DNA of 64,000 bases from Arthrobacter sp. AL12. Its GTDB lineage: Bacteria > Actinomycetota > Actinomycetes > Actinomycetales > Micrococcaceae. The stretch spans positions 44,609 to 108,608 of the forward strand of contig NZ_JASBQY010000014.1 of assembly GCF_029960645.1 (NCBI RefSeq), read 5' to 3'. A program made the translations under genes and the position numbers. How positions within the stretch are numbered: position 1 is the stretch's first letter; every line of letters begins with the position of its first letter. This document shows, one piece after another, positions 8,954 to 19,298 of this stretch. The notes under the pieces were generated by a model, which was given only the letters and a program-made list of their open reading frames with translations, was not told the DNA's origin and ran no database searches.

Positions 8954-9136
8954 TCAGACCGGCCGGAGGCTGGGGGCCTCGTCCGGTTTGATGATCATGA
9001 TGTTGCCGTCGACGATTTGCACTTCGTGGGTGCGTACCGGCAGTTTGCCGTAGCGCCTCCCCGGAGCGAGGTACAGAGTGGGCGGACCTTGTGCATTGGA
9101 GCACCCTTTTTGTTCAGGTGAATAAGGTCGCGGCAA
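8954..9136 (-). pseudogene. Possible remnant or short gene with Rieske-ferredoxin-like C-terminus
   Basis: A 60-codon frame starting with TTG. The last 40 residues (GKLPVRTHEVQIVDGNIMI) resemble the C-terminal strand pair of small Rieske ferredoxins, where a P-V-x-T-Y-x-V-x-V-x-D-G pattern is usual. The iron-binding part is absent and no good ribosome binding site is present, so I read it as a fragment. It lies between the BCCT gene and its likely upstream operator. A shadow origin cannot be excluded. Confidence 0.25.
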
Positions 9137-9202
9137 GGGGTAAGGACGGGATCGTTCCGCGTTACTCAGAAAATCGCAATTAGTACTGATAGGTTGATAT
9201 GT

Positions 9203-9226
9203 TTGATTATCAGTAAAGATATATCA
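9203..9226. promoter_or_regulatory. GntR-type operator sites upstream of BCCT gene
   Basis: TTGATTATCAG (9203-9213) and GATATATCA (9218-9226) are two partial copies of the CTRATATATYAG palindrome that recurs at 11004, 17024 and 17960. They lie in an AT-rich patch between the folE stop and the BCCT start, in the position of the BCCT promoter. I infer control by one of the two FCD-type GntR proteins of this cluster. Confidence 0.5.
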
Positions 9227-9268
9227 GTTACATCGTATGGCAGGACTGGGTGTGTGTCCAGAGATTTC

Positions 9269-9868
9269 TTAGCGGCCGTGTATCAGGCTGAGCGCCTCAG
9301 CCCGGGCCGCCGGCAGACGGAGCTCCCCGCGGACGGCTGAAGTGATGGTCTTGGCCCCGGGCTTGCGGACACCCCGCATCGACATGCAGAGGTGCTCGCA
9401 CTCAACTACCACAATGGCCCCCAGGGGCCGCAGCGAACTCACCAGCGCATCAACGATTTGGGTTGTCAGCCGTTCCTGGACCTGGGGCCTGCGTGCAAAG
9501 ACATCGACGAGCCGGGCCAGCTTGCTCAGCCCCGTAACGAGACCCTTAGCCGACGGGATGTAGCCAACGTGGGCTACGCCGTGGAACGGCACCAGGTGGT
9601 GCTCGCAGGTGGAATAGAAAGGGATGTCCTTGACGATGACCATTTCTCCGTGCCCAAGGTCAAAGGTTTTATCCAGCACGGCCAGGGGGTCCTCATGGAG
9701 CCCGCCAAATATCTCCGCAGCGGCCCGGGCCACCCGCGCGGGCGTGTCCACGAGCCCTGGCCTGTCCGGGTCCTCTCCGATCGCCAGCAGATATTCACGG
9801 ACGGCCTGCTCAACCCGCGGCCCGTCCACACCCTTGGACGCTGTTGCCGTCGCCATGTCGGCGCTCAC
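9269..9868 (-). CDS. folE: GTP cyclohydrolase I
   Basis: Converts GTP to dihydroneopterin triphosphate, the first step of folate synthesis. The 199-aa protein has the full family core: DTPARVARA, the zinc-site motif [10 protein letters not shown] (Cys and His ligands), the [12 protein letters not shown] helix and [11 protein letters not shown]. The start is a GTG at 9868 that overlaps the stop of a 52-aa gene in a GTGA, so the two are translationally coupled. A folate-synthesis gene inside a methyl-group catabolic operon makes sense, because dimethylglycine and sarcosine oxidation load their methyl groups onto tetrahydrofolate. Confidence 0.93.
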   Translation of the reverse strand: MSADMATATASKGVDGPRVEQAVREYLLAIGEDPDRPGLVDTPARVARAAAEIFGGLHEDPLAVLDKTFDLGHGEMVIVKDIPFYSTCEHHLVPFHGVAHVGYIPSAKGLVTGLSKLARLVDVFARRPQVQERLTTQIVDALVSSLRPLGAIVVVECEHLCMSMRGVRKPGAKTITSAVRGELRLPAARAEALSLIHGR

Positions 9869-10023
9869 GCTTCGGCCCGTTCCAGCCGAACGATGACGGA
9901 CTTGGATGTCGGTGTACCGCTGGTGTCAGCTACGGAATCGAGCGGCACGAGCACGTTGGTCTCCGGGTCGTACGCCGCCGAACAACCCTTCGGTGTCGAG
10001 TGCAACGGGGCTTTTAGAGCCAT
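9865..10023 (-). CDS. Uncharacterised 52-aa protein coupled to folE
   Basis: ATG at 10023, stop overlapping the folE GTG by 4 nt. An AGGGA ribosome binding site lies 8 nt before the start. The product begins [14 protein letters not shown] and ends [10 protein letters not shown]; it has one cysteine and no transmembrane segment. Its place between the MetF-like gene and folE, with tight spacing on both sides (12 nt and -4 nt), indicates a real gene in a three-gene operon. I do not recognise the family. It is short enough to be missed by gene callers. Confidence 0.65.
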   Translation of the reverse strand: MALKAPLHSTPKGCSAAYDPETNVLVPLDSVADTSGTPTSKSVIVRLERAEA

Positions 10024-10035
10024 GTGATCTTCCCT

Positions 10036-10908
10036 TCAGATCCGGGCAGGAAACAGCGGGCCGGGATTGCTTGGTGGCTTTATGGTGGCCTCATGCAGCA
10101 TCGGCAGGCTGTCCAGGAGGCCGGGCAAGCGGCCTAGGTCGTTGAAAGTGTAGACGTGGAAACCGGCAAAGAGGGGATCACCCGCCAGCTCTTGGTGAAC
10201 TTGGCGAATCAGTCGGCCACTGTCATAGTTCAGCAAATCCCCTCGCTGCCAGAGGGCGCCAGCCATGCCTGAACTGCGGGCCAGCTTGAGCGAACGGCCA
10301 ACACCGAGGCGTGCTCCCATGGACACCAGCTTCTTGACTGAGACCGGACCGGGCACCCCAACCCACACCGGGAGCTCGACGCCGTTCTTGCGGATCGTCC
10401 GAAGGTAGTCGCTGATCGCCTCGGCAGAAAAGCACATCTGGGTGACCAGGGATGACGCCATCGGCGCCTTGATCTCGAGGCTGCTTAGGAGCTTGTCCTG
10501 GCCCAGGTGGGGGTGGCCTTCGGGGTAGCCGGCAATCCCTACTGAAAAATCATCCGAATACGCTTTAACAGCCTCCAGGAGCTGTCCGCTCCAGCAGTAG
10601 GGACCCGCGGGGGTACGGCGGTCACCGGCCACGAGAAACAGCTCGGAGACTCCCGCCCCCTGCAACTCCAGCAGCAGGGAATGCAGTTGGGCCTCGCTGG
10701 TGATGCTGCGGGCGGCCAAGTGGGGAACCGCGTGGTACCCCAGGCGCGCCAGGCGCGTGGAAGTTGCTACGGTGCGTTCAGGACCGTGGTGCGGAAGGCA
10801 CGTCACACTTACGGAGCCCGGAGGATTAAGTACCACGGGGAGCGCCGTGAGCAGATCGGCTGAAGGAACAACTTCGAGCCGCACCCTTGCAGCAGCTTCG
10901 TTGCCCAT
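10036..10908 (-). CDS. metF: Methylenetetrahydrofolate reductase-like protein
   Basis: A 290-aa member of the MetF family, FAD enzymes that reduce 5,10-methylene-THF to 5-methyl-THF. Recognisable features are the barrel strand LFLVAGD near residue 95, FSVGIAGYPEGHP near residue 125 and TQMCFSAEAISDYL. The N-terminus is divergent from canonical MetF, so the direction or substrate could differ. AAGGAG precedes the ATG by 4 nt. It heads the operon metF - 52-aa gene - folE and is divergent from a GntR regulator, with a perfect palindrome in between. It would dispose of methylene-THF made from betaine methyl groups. Confidence 0.8.
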   Translation of the reverse strand: MGNEAAARVRLEVVPSADLLTALPVVLNPPGSVSVTCLPHHGPERTVATSTRLARLGYHAVPHLAARSITSEAQLHSLLLELQGAGVSELFLVAGDRRTPAGPYCWSGQLLEAVKAYSDDFSVGIAGYPEGHPHLGQDKLLSSLEIKAPMASSLVTQMCFSAEAISDYLRTIRKNGVELPVWVGVPGPVSVKKLVSMGARLGVGRSLKLARSSGMAGALWQRGDLLNYDSGRLIRQVHQELAGDPLFAGFHVYTFNDLGRLPGLLDSLPMLHEATIKPPSNPGPLFPARI

Positions 10909-10981
10909 GGCTCTCCTTCGTGGCGTACGGGTTGCAAAGCCCGTGCAGTCCGGGGCTTATCAATTGGATGGCACGTAGCCC

Positions 10982-11015
10982 TTGACATTCTTAGGCTGAC
11001 GTATTGATATATCAG
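10982..11015 (+). promoter_or_regulatory. Promoter with overlapping GntR-type palindrome
   Basis: TTGACA (10982-10987) is 17 nt from TGATAT (11005-11010), a plausible sigma-70 type promoter for the GntR gene at 11083. The -10 region is embedded in the perfect palindrome TGATATATCA (11005-11014), so a bound repressor would block it. The same site would also serve the divergent metF operon. Confidence 0.6.
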
Positions 11016-11082
11016 TTGTTGGAATACTATGTACTGAGAGCCGGGGCGTCAAGGCTCGGATGCATCGGGAGGAGTCTTGAAA

Positions 11083-11778
11083 ATGGCAAACGCTGGCGGA
11101 TTACCGGTGAAGGCGGGGGGTTCCTCGGTGCCGCAGCGGCAAGATGACGAATCCTTTGCCGACTTCGCCTACAGGATCTTGTGCGATGAATTGATCGTTC
11201 TGGACATCAAGCCGGGGGAGCCCCTCAACGATGAAGTAATCTCCAAGCGTCTCGGTGTGGGCCGGACGCCAATCCGCGAAGCCATGAAGCGGCTTGAGAG
11301 CGACCATTTGGTGGTGGCCTATCCGCGGCGCGGAACGTTCGCCGCGGGCGTGGACATCAAGGATCTGGCTGAAATCTCCGAGATTCGCCACCTTCTGGAG
11401 CCTGCCGCAGCCGCGCGGGCTGCGCGGATGGCGTCGCCGAAGCTTCGGCAGGAGCTTAGGGACTTTGCACAGGAAGTAGAGCAGCTGCTGCCAGGGATGC
11501 AGTCGCAGCAGGACCTCATGCGCCTGGACATGCGGGTACACCGGACGATCTATCGCGCCACAGGAAGCCGACACCTACAGGATGTCCTGATTCGTTACGA
11601 CAATCTGGCAACCCGAATTTGGAGCCTGGTGCTGGAAAAGCTCCCGCCGGTGTCCGAGCATATTGCCCAGCATATTGAGCTTCTCGAATGCATCGCGGCT
11701 GGGGACTCTGAAGCTGCTGCGCGGTTGACCGCCCAGCACGTCACCGATTTCGAGAAGCTCATCAGGGCTGCGCTGTAG
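11083..11778 (+). CDS. GntR family regulator, FCD domain
   Basis: Encodes 231 aa: winged HTH at about residues 20-85 (LGVGRTPIREAMKRLE, YPRRGTF) followed by an all-helical FCD effector domain with metal-ligand type residues (D..VHR, H..LLE). The ATG at 11083 is 8 nt after GGAGGAG, so the in-frame TTG at 11077 is rejected. It is a paralogue of the regulator at 17110, and their recognition helices are nearly identical. Divergent from metF with a palindrome between, it probably represses the one-carbon genes until a pathway intermediate binds. Confidence 0.9.
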   Translation: MANAGGLPVKAGGSSVPQRQDDESFADFAYRILCDELIVLDIKPGEPLNDEVISKRLGVGRTPIREAMKRLESDHLVVAYPRRGTFAAGVDIKDLAEISEIRHLLEPAAAARAARMASPKLRQELRDFAQEVEQLLPGMQSQQDLMRLDMRVHRTIYRATGSRHLQDVLIRYDNLATRIWSLVLEKLPPVSEHIAQHIELLECIAAGDSEAAARLTAQHVTDFEKLIRAAL

Positions 11779-11911
11779 ACGGCAACCGGCCGCGGAGGCA
11801 GCGGCGCTTCAGGGGGCGAAGGGTCCAGGACTCGAGGGCGGAGACAAAGTCCCGCCCTTCAGGGGTATCCGCGCCTTCGACGGCAACGACAACGGGTTCC
11901 AGGGCTGGCAA
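11762..11911 (-). CDS. Doubtful 49-codon frame after folD
   Basis: A TTG-initiated frame begins 16 nt after the folD stop, on the same strand, and runs into the 3' end of the convergent GntR gene. The predicted sequence (VVVAVEGADTPEGRDFVSAL) looks protein-like in composition and third-position GC, but there is no clear ribosome binding site and I do not recognise it. It may be a small gene, a remnant or chance. Confidence 0.2.
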   Translation of the reverse strand: MPALEPVVVAVEGADTPEGRDFVSALESWTLRPLKRRCLRGRLPSTAQP

Positions 11912-11927
11912 GTGCGTCTACCGTGGA

Positions 11928-12803
11928 TCACCCGGCAGCTTCCAGGGCTAGATCACGCGACTGCTTCCGCGCGGCCTCGGTTGTGTGCAGCAGAAGCAGT
12001 GATGTGGTGACGGAGCCCACGCCGCCGGGGACAGGGGTCAGCGCCGCGGCGACGCCGCGCACGCTGGCTGTGTCGACATCCCCCACGAGTGAACCGTCGG
12101 GAAGGACGTTGGTGCCGACATCGATCACTGTGGCCGCTGAAGAAACGTGGTCGCCGATCAGTAGGCCGGTGCGCCCGGCTGCGACGACCACGACTTCGGC
12201 GGTCTTGGTGTATTTCTCCAGCGGCCCTGACCTGGAGTGGCAGATAGTGACCGCGGCGTCGCGTTCCAGCAGCAGCAGGGACAGCGGCTTTCCCACGACG
12301 GCGGAACGGCCAATGACGACGACGTTCCGGCCAGCCAGTGGGATGTCAAAGTGGTCAAGGATCTCGATCACGGCGCGGGCAGTAGCAGGTGCGAACGCGG
12401 GCTGGCCGACAGCCAGCCGTCCCAGGCTTAACGGGTTCGCGCCATCTATGTCCTTCTCCGGGGCAATGTGCCCGACCAGCTCATCCGTCTGGACGCCGGG
12501 AGGCAGCGGCGTCTGGAGGATGATGCCGTTCACTGAAAGATCGGCGCTGAGGTCCTTCAGGACGGCGGCCAAGGCGCGTCCGCTGGCACCGTGGCCAAGG
12601 TCCACGACCCGGCAACTGATGCCGGCCTTCTCCGCGGCGCGTTCGATGGACCGGACATACCAATGCGTGGAGCCGTCGTCGGTGGCCACAACGACCGCGA
12701 GGGTGGGCCGTAGCCCGGCGGTTGCAAGGTCCTGCGCCTCATCATGGGCTTTCTGCTGGATGGTCTTTGCCAGTGTTTTGCCGGAGAGGAGTACGGTGCT
12801 CAA
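11928..12803 (-). CDS. folD: FolD-family methylene-THF dehydrogenase lacking the cyclohydrolase lysine
   Basis: A 291-aa FolD homologue. The family oxidises methylene-THF to methenyl-THF with NAD(P)+ and normally also hydrolyses it to formyl-THF. Seen here: Tyr49 of the YVxxK motif, Gln and Pro of LQTPLP, DIDG, and a nucleotide-binding GRSAVVGKP. The motif reads YVRSI, so Ile53 replaces the catalytic lysine (Lys56 in human MTHFD1, Lys54 in E. coli) needed for cyclohydrolase. The late motif PGGVGP is PGGVGS. I infer a dehydrogenase-only enzyme. Its start overlaps the stop of fchA by 4 nt, and FchA can supply the missing step. Confidence 0.9.
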   Translation of the reverse strand: MSTVLLSGKTLAKTIQQKAHDEAQDLATAGLRPTLAVVVATDDGSTHWYVRSIERAAEKAGISCRVVDLGHGASGRALAAVLKDLSADLSVNGIILQTPLPPGVQTDELVGHIAPEKDIDGANPLSLGRLAVGQPAFAPATARAVIEILDHFDIPLAGRNVVVIGRSAVVGKPLSLLLLERDAAVTICHSRSGPLEKYTKTAEVVVVAAGRTGLLIGDHVSSAATVIDVGTNVLPDGSLVGDVDTASVRGVAAALTPVPGGVGSVTTSLLLLHTTEAARKQSRDLALEAAG

Positions 12804-13426
12804 CCGAGGATCCTTCCGCGCACGCGCCCCACGAGGGAGTCCGCTGCCAGGATGACCTTTTCCTCGATGCCGTCGGTCTGGGCAGCCAGCCGTGAACGGG
12901 CCGCGGCGTCTTTGATGGCCACCACGTTAATGTCGATGTTGACCCGGGCGGTGGTGGCGGCTGCGCGGGCTGCGTCTGCGGCAGCAGCGATGTCGCTGAT
13001 CACATTGGCGTTCGCGACCTCGAAAAGTTCCGTGGCAAGATCCACGACGGCGCCGGCTAGCTTGATGAGCTGTGCGGGGGTTTGCGCGGCCAGGATAAGG
13101 GCGCCCTGGATGGATTCCGTTCGTGCGGCCTTGAGGTCGTCCGTCCCGGTCGGAAGCTTGTACGAAGCGATGACGCCCCGGAACGCATGCTGGTCAGCGT
13201 CAGCCAGCCGCAGCGCCTCGGCCACCATTCCGTCCGCAGCGGCGATGATCCTTTGAACGAGGTCGGCGTGCTGGTCGTATTTCGGGCCGGTGGTGTACCT
13301 TCCAACCATGGCGACGAGGGCCGCCCCCTGGGCGGCGTGGATGGCTGCGACGGCGCCGCCGCCGGGGGTGGGCTCGCGTGAGGCGAGGCTGGCGAGGTAG
13401 CCATTGATTGTGTCTGAGCTGATCAT
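12800..13426 (-). CDS. fchA: FchA-type methenyltetrahydrofolate cyclohydrolase
   Basis: A 208-aa member of the formiminotransferase-cyclodeaminase family, which as a stand-alone protein hydrolyses 5,10-methenyl-THF to 10-formyl-THF. The N-terminal PTPGGGAVAA motif and the helical ATELFEVANANVISD region are characteristic. AGGAAG lies 4 nt upstream of the ATG. It precedes folD with an ATGA-type overlap and forms a two-gene unit behind a strong hairpin that follows dmgO. The partner FolD appears to have lost its own cyclohydrolase residue. Confidence 0.88.
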   Translation of the reverse strand: MISSDTINGYLASLASREPTPGGGAVAAIHAAQGAALVAMVGRYTTGPKYDQHADLVQRIIAAADGMVAEALRLADADQHAFRGVIASYKLPTGTDDLKAARTESIQGALILAAQTPAQLIKLAGAVVDLATELFEVANANVISDIAAAADAARAAATTARVNIDINVVAIKDAAARSRLAAQTDGIEEKVILAADSLVGRVRGRILG

Positions 13427-13453
13427 GTGTCTTCCTGAGTATGAGAGCCATGG

Positions 13454-13505
13454 AAGGCTGCGGCCCGGACCCTGGTCCCAGGGGAGGGGTCCGGGCCGCT
13501 GCCTT
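13454..13505 (-). terminator. Terminator between dmgO and fchA
   Basis: A long hairpin has 13-bp perfect arms (13460-13472 with 13487-13499) extended by AAGGC/GCCTT outside one mismatch. It lies 20 nt past the dmgO stop on the same strand and about 30 nt before the fchA start, so it may end or attenuate transcription and let the two folate genes be read at a lower level. Confidence 0.7.
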
Positions 13506-13524
13506 GAATGGTCCGGCGGGGTTT

Positions 13525-16074
<2,550 letters not shown>

Positions 16075-16989
16075 TTACCGAAACACGACGGTGCTGGTCC
16101 GATCCAGCAGCACACGGTGTTGGCAGTGCCAGCGCACGGCGCGGGACAGCGCCAATGCCTCCGCGTCCTGGCCAACCGTTGAAAGGGCGGTCGGTCCGTA
16201 GCTGTGGTCGACCCTGATGACTTCCTGTTCGATGATTGGCCCCTCATCCAGTTCCGCGGTGACGTAGTGGGCCGTGGCGCCCACCAGCTTGACGCCACGA
16301 TCGTAGGCCTGGTGGTAAGGGCGCGCACCCTTGAATCCCGGGAGGAAGGAATGGTGGATGTTGATAGCCCGGCCTGCCAAAGAGCGGCAAAGGTCGTCGG
16401 ACAGTACCTGCATGTACCGGGCGAGTACGACGAGGTCGATGTTATGCTCGTCCACCAGTTCCAGCAGGCGCCGCTCGGCATCTGCCTTGGTCTCGGGGGT
16501 CACCGGGAGGTAGATGAAGGGGACGCCGGCGGCCTCGGCCATGGCCCGGTGAGTTTCATGGTTGGAAACCACAAGGGCGATGTCGCCGCCGAGGCTTCCG
16601 CCCCGCCACCGGAACAGCAAGTCGTTCAGGCAGTGGCCGAACTTGGACACCATGACGAGGAGGCGCTGCTTCGTCTCGTCATGAAAGCTGAATTTCATGT
16701 CGAAGCGGTCAGCGATCGAACGGAATTCTTCCTCGAGCCCGTCCGGGGTGTGGGCAGAGGGGCCCGAGAATGCCGTGCGCAGATGCAGAGTCTCGCGGAG
16801 GCCGTCATCGAACTGCTGGTGTTCTTCGATGTTGAAGCCACGCTCAAAGAGGAACGTGGTGACCGCTTGGACGATGCCTGCGCGTTCGACGCACGACAAT
16901 GTGAGAACGAACTTCTTCGTCGGCTCTTCCCCAAGAACCTCCGACCGGGGCAGCGTGCTGGTAGATGAGTCTGTCGCCGTTAGCGTCAT
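16075..16989 (-). CDS. purU: Formyltetrahydrofolate deformylase
   Basis: Hydrolyses 10-formyl-THF to formate and free THF, recycling the cofactor for dimethylglycine and sarcosine oxidation. The 304-aa protein has an N-terminal ACT domain (about residues 26-105) and a formyl-transferase-type catalytic domain with INIHHSFLPGFKGA and the later GATAHYVTAELDEGPII (the N-H-D catalytic set). GGCGGAG precedes the ATG. It is first in the purU-dmgO unit and divergent from the second GntR regulator, with CTGATATATTAG in the shared promoter region. Confidence 0.93.
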   Translation of the reverse strand: MTLTATDSSTSTLPRSEVLGEEPTKKFVLTLSCVERAGIVQAVTTFLFERGFNIEEHQQFDDGLRETLHLRTAFSGPSAHTPDGLEEEFRSIADRFDMKFSFHDETKQRLLVMVSKFGHCLNDLLFRWRGGSLGGDIALVVSNHETHRAMAEAAGVPFIYLPVTPETKADAERRLLELVDEHNIDLVVLARYMQVLSDDLCRSLAGRAINIHHSFLPGFKGARPYHQAYDRGVKLVGATAHYVTAELDEGPIIEQEVIRVDHSYGPTALSTVGQDAEALALSRAVRWHCQHRVLLDRTSTVVFR

Positions 16990-17023
16990 GTCTCCGCCTT
17001 TAGATATATTCTTATAATTGTTA

Positions 17024-17035
17024 CTGATATATTAG
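17024..17035. promoter_or_regulatory. GntR-type palindrome between purU and gntR
   Basis: CTGATATATTAG is an almost perfect palindrome in the 120-bp divergent region. A weaker copy, AGATATATTC, lies at 17002-17011. The motif matches those at 11004-11015, 17960-17971 and 9203-9226. I infer an operator for the FCD-type GntR protein encoded at 17110. Confidence 0.6.
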
Positions 17036-17109
17036 ACTTGATCACCAGCGTATACTGGTCATTGGGAGAGGTCAATAGCCTTCTCACTGGAATTGAAAGG
17101 GGTCCACGG

Positions 17110-17793
17110 ATGGCTGTCGAAGCTGTGGTGCGTGCTGGTGATGACGCCGCAAGGAGGTCGTTGGCGGATATAGCCTATGAACGCATCCGGGACCGGCTGC
17201 TGATGCTGGACATTAAGCCCGGCGACCTCCTTAATGATGACCAGCTCGCCAAGGACCTTGGCGTCGGGCGGACACCGGTGCGCGAAGCCTTGAAGCGGCT
17301 GGAGCTCGATCGCCTCGTTGTGTCCTACCCGCGGAGAGGAACTTTCGCGACGCGCGTGGAGGTTACTGACCTTGCGTTCATTTCCGAAATCCGCACGCAG
17401 CTTGAACCCCTTGCCGCTGCCCGTGCTGCGCGCGTGGCCACGGCGTCTGCCAGGGAGCAATTGCGCGATGTCATGCGCGCCGTTGAGGCATTCGACGCGG
17501 GCGCAGCGTCCGTCGTCGAAACGCTGCGGCTGGACGCCAGTGTGCACCGAGGCATCTATGCGGCCGCCGGCAATCCCCACCTTGAAGATGTCCTGATCCG
17601 CTACGACAATCTCGCAACACGAATCTGGTGCATGGTCCTGGATCGCCTGCCCGACCTGTCCCGGCACGTCCATGAGCACGTGGACCTGCTCCGCGCCGTT
17701 ATCGACGGAGATGAGGCAGGGGCCGCTGAACTCGCACGGATCCACGTCAGTGGCTTCGAGCATGCGGTACGCGAAGCTCTTTTCGCCGCCTGA
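17110..17793 (+). CDS. GntR family regulator, FCD domain
   Basis: Encodes 227 aa: winged HTH (residues 18-85; LGVGRTPVREALKRLE, YPRRGTF) and an FCD domain (ISEIRTQLEPLAAARAAR; HRGIYAAAGNP). The ATG at 17110 is preceded by AAAGGGG seven bases away; the frame extends to a TTG at 17038 but that would run through the operator. It is paralogous to the regulator at 11083. It lies between the divergent purU-dmgO unit and the glyA-sox-sdaA operon, both carrying the shared palindrome, so it likely controls both. Confidence 0.9.
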   Translation: MAVEAVVRAGDDAARRSLADIAYERIRDRLLMLDIKPGDLLNDDQLAKDLGVGRTPVREALKRLELDRLVVSYPRRGTFATRVEVTDLAFISEIRTQLEPLAAARAARVATASAREQLRDVMRAVEAFDAGAASVVETLRLDASVHRGIYAAAGNPHLEDVLIRYDNLATRIWCMVLDRLPDLSRHVHEHVDLLRAVIDGDEAGAAELARIHVSGFEHAVREALFAA

Positions 17794-17816
17794 GGCAGGC
17801 GCCGCCGGCCACGAAA

Positions 17817-17849
17817 CTAAAGCGCAGCCCTGAATGGGCTGCGCTTTAG
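17817..17849 (+). terminator. Terminator after gntR
   Basis: A perfect 14-bp stem (CTAAAGCGCAGCCC and its complement) with a 5-nt TGAAT loop starts 23 nt after the GntR stop. It separates this gene from the glyA promoter. Confidence 0.85.
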
Positions 17850-17918
17850 CCCATTCCGGGCCGATTTGGTCCGCTGGGTGGCCCCCAGCCCCGCCGGCCA
17901 GGCCGGCCGGAAAATCTG

Positions 17919-17971
17919 TTGACACCTACCGGCACGGATAGCATACTTGAGTCACTGAACTAATATATCAA
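17919..17971 (+). promoter_or_regulatory. glyA-sox operon promoter and operator
   Basis: TTGACA (17919-17924) and CATACT (17942-17947) are 17 nt apart, a near-consensus promoter. The operator-like CTAATATATCAA (17960-17971) begins just downstream of the expected transcription start, a position where a bound GntR protein would block elongation or initiation. Confidence 0.7.
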
Positions 17972-17999
17972 CAGGATATTAGAGAGACTAGGAGACATG

Positions 18000-19298
18000 A
18001 TGGTCGATGTTCTGACCCGCTCGCTCGCAGAGACCGATCCCCAGGTCCACGCCGCTGTGCACCAGGAATTGCTGCGCCAGCAGGGGACACTGGAGATGAT
18101 CGCCTCCGAAAACTTTGCGCCGACTGCCGTCATGGAAGCCCAGGGATCTGTGCTGACCAACAAGTATGCCGAAGGCTACCCCGGCAAGCGCTACTATGGC
18201 GGCTGCGAGCACGTCGACGTGGTCGAGCAGCTGGCCATCGACCGCCTCAAGTCACTCTTCGGCGCCGAATTCGCTAATGTCCAGCCCCACTCCGGCGCCC
18301 AGGCCAATGCAGCGGCGATGTTCGCCCTGATCCAGCCCGGCGACACCATCCTGGGCCTCAACCTCGCACACGGTGGCCACTTGACCCACGGGATGCGAAT
18401 CAATTTCTCCGGCAAGCTCTACAAAGTGGTCCCGTACGGAGTCGCCGAAGACACCATGCTGATTGACATGGCTGAAGTCGAGCGCCTGGCGGTCGAGAAC
18501 AAGCCGAAGCTGATCGTCGCCGGCTGGTCCGCTTACTCCCGGCAGCTGGACTTCGCCGAGTTCCGCCGGATCGCGGACCTGGTGGGTGCCTACCTGATGG
18601 TGGACATGGCGCATTTCGCAGGCCTGGTGGCCGCGGGGCTTCACCCCAACCCCGTGCCTCACGCCCACATCGTCACGAGCACCACCCACAAGACCCTGGG
18701 CGGCCCGCGCGGTGGTGTGATCCTGACCAACGACGCCGGCATCGCCAAGAAGGTCAACTCCGCGGTGTTCCCCGGACAGCAGGGTGGCCCGCTGGAGCAC
18801 GTCATTGCCGCGAAGGCTGTTGCGTTCAAGCTCGCTGCTGAGCCGTCGTTCCGCGACCGCCAGGAACGCACCCTGGAAGGCGCCCGCATCATCGCAGAAC
18901 GCATGCTGTCCGCCGACGTTGCAGAGTCCGGCGTCACCGTAGTCAGCGGTGGCACTGACGTGCACCTGGTCCTGGTGGATCTGCGCAATTCGGAACTGGA
19001 CGGCCAGCAGGGCGAAGACCGCCTGCACCGGATCGGCATCACGGTCAACCGCAACGCCGTGCCCTTCGACCCGCGTCCGCCGATGGTCTCGTCCGGTCTT
19101 CGTATCGGCACGCCGGCACTGGCCACGCGTGGCTTCGGGAAGGCAGAATTCACCGAGGTCGCGGACATTATCGCCGCAGCACTCAAGCGCGAGTTCAGCG
19201 ACGAGACCGTGGCGGAACTCCGGCAGCGGGTTGAAATCCTGGCCGGAAAGTTTCCCCTCTACCCCAACCTCTCCTCTGACGTGACCGAGGTGGCATGA
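18000..19298 (+). CDS. glyA: Serine hydroxymethyltransferase
   Basis: PLP enzyme that combines glycine with methylene-THF to make serine and THF. The protein is 432 aa with the PLP lysine at about K231 in [18 protein letters not shown] ends 5 nt before the ATG at 18000; the ATG at 17997 is only 2 nt away and less likely. It is the first gene of an operon with soxBDAG and sdaA, and its stop overlaps soxB. In this setting it works in the serine direction, using glycine and methylene-THF both released by sarcosine oxidase. It may be a second, pathway-dedicated copy besides a housekeeping glyA elsewhere. Confidence 0.95.
   Translation: MVDVLTRSLAETDPQVHAAVHQELLRQQGTLEMIASENFAPTAVMEAQGSVLTNKYAEGYPGKRYYGGCEHVDVVEQLAIDRLKSLFGAEFANVQPHSGAQANAAAMFALIQPGDTILGLNLAHGGHLTHGMRINFSGKLYKVVPYGVAEDTMLIDMAEVERLAVENKPKLIVAGWSAYSRQLDFAEFRRIADLVGAYLMVDMAHFAGLVAAGLHPNPVPHAHIVTSTTHKTLGGPRGGVILTNDAGIAKKVNSAVFPGQQGGPLEHVIAAKAVAFKLAAEPSFRDRQERTLEGARIIAERMLSADVAESGVTVVSGGTDVHLVLVDLRNSELDGQQGEDRLHRIGITVNRNAVPFDPRPPMVSSGLRIGTPALATRGFGKAEFTEVADIIAAALKREFSDETVAELRQRVEILAGKFPLYPNLSSDVTEVA

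Noticed and set aside
16990..17109. Glycine or folate riboswitch upstream of purU, gntR or glyA
   Set aside because: I could not find a conserved riboswitch core; the spaces are short and are explained by promoters and GntR-type palindromes.
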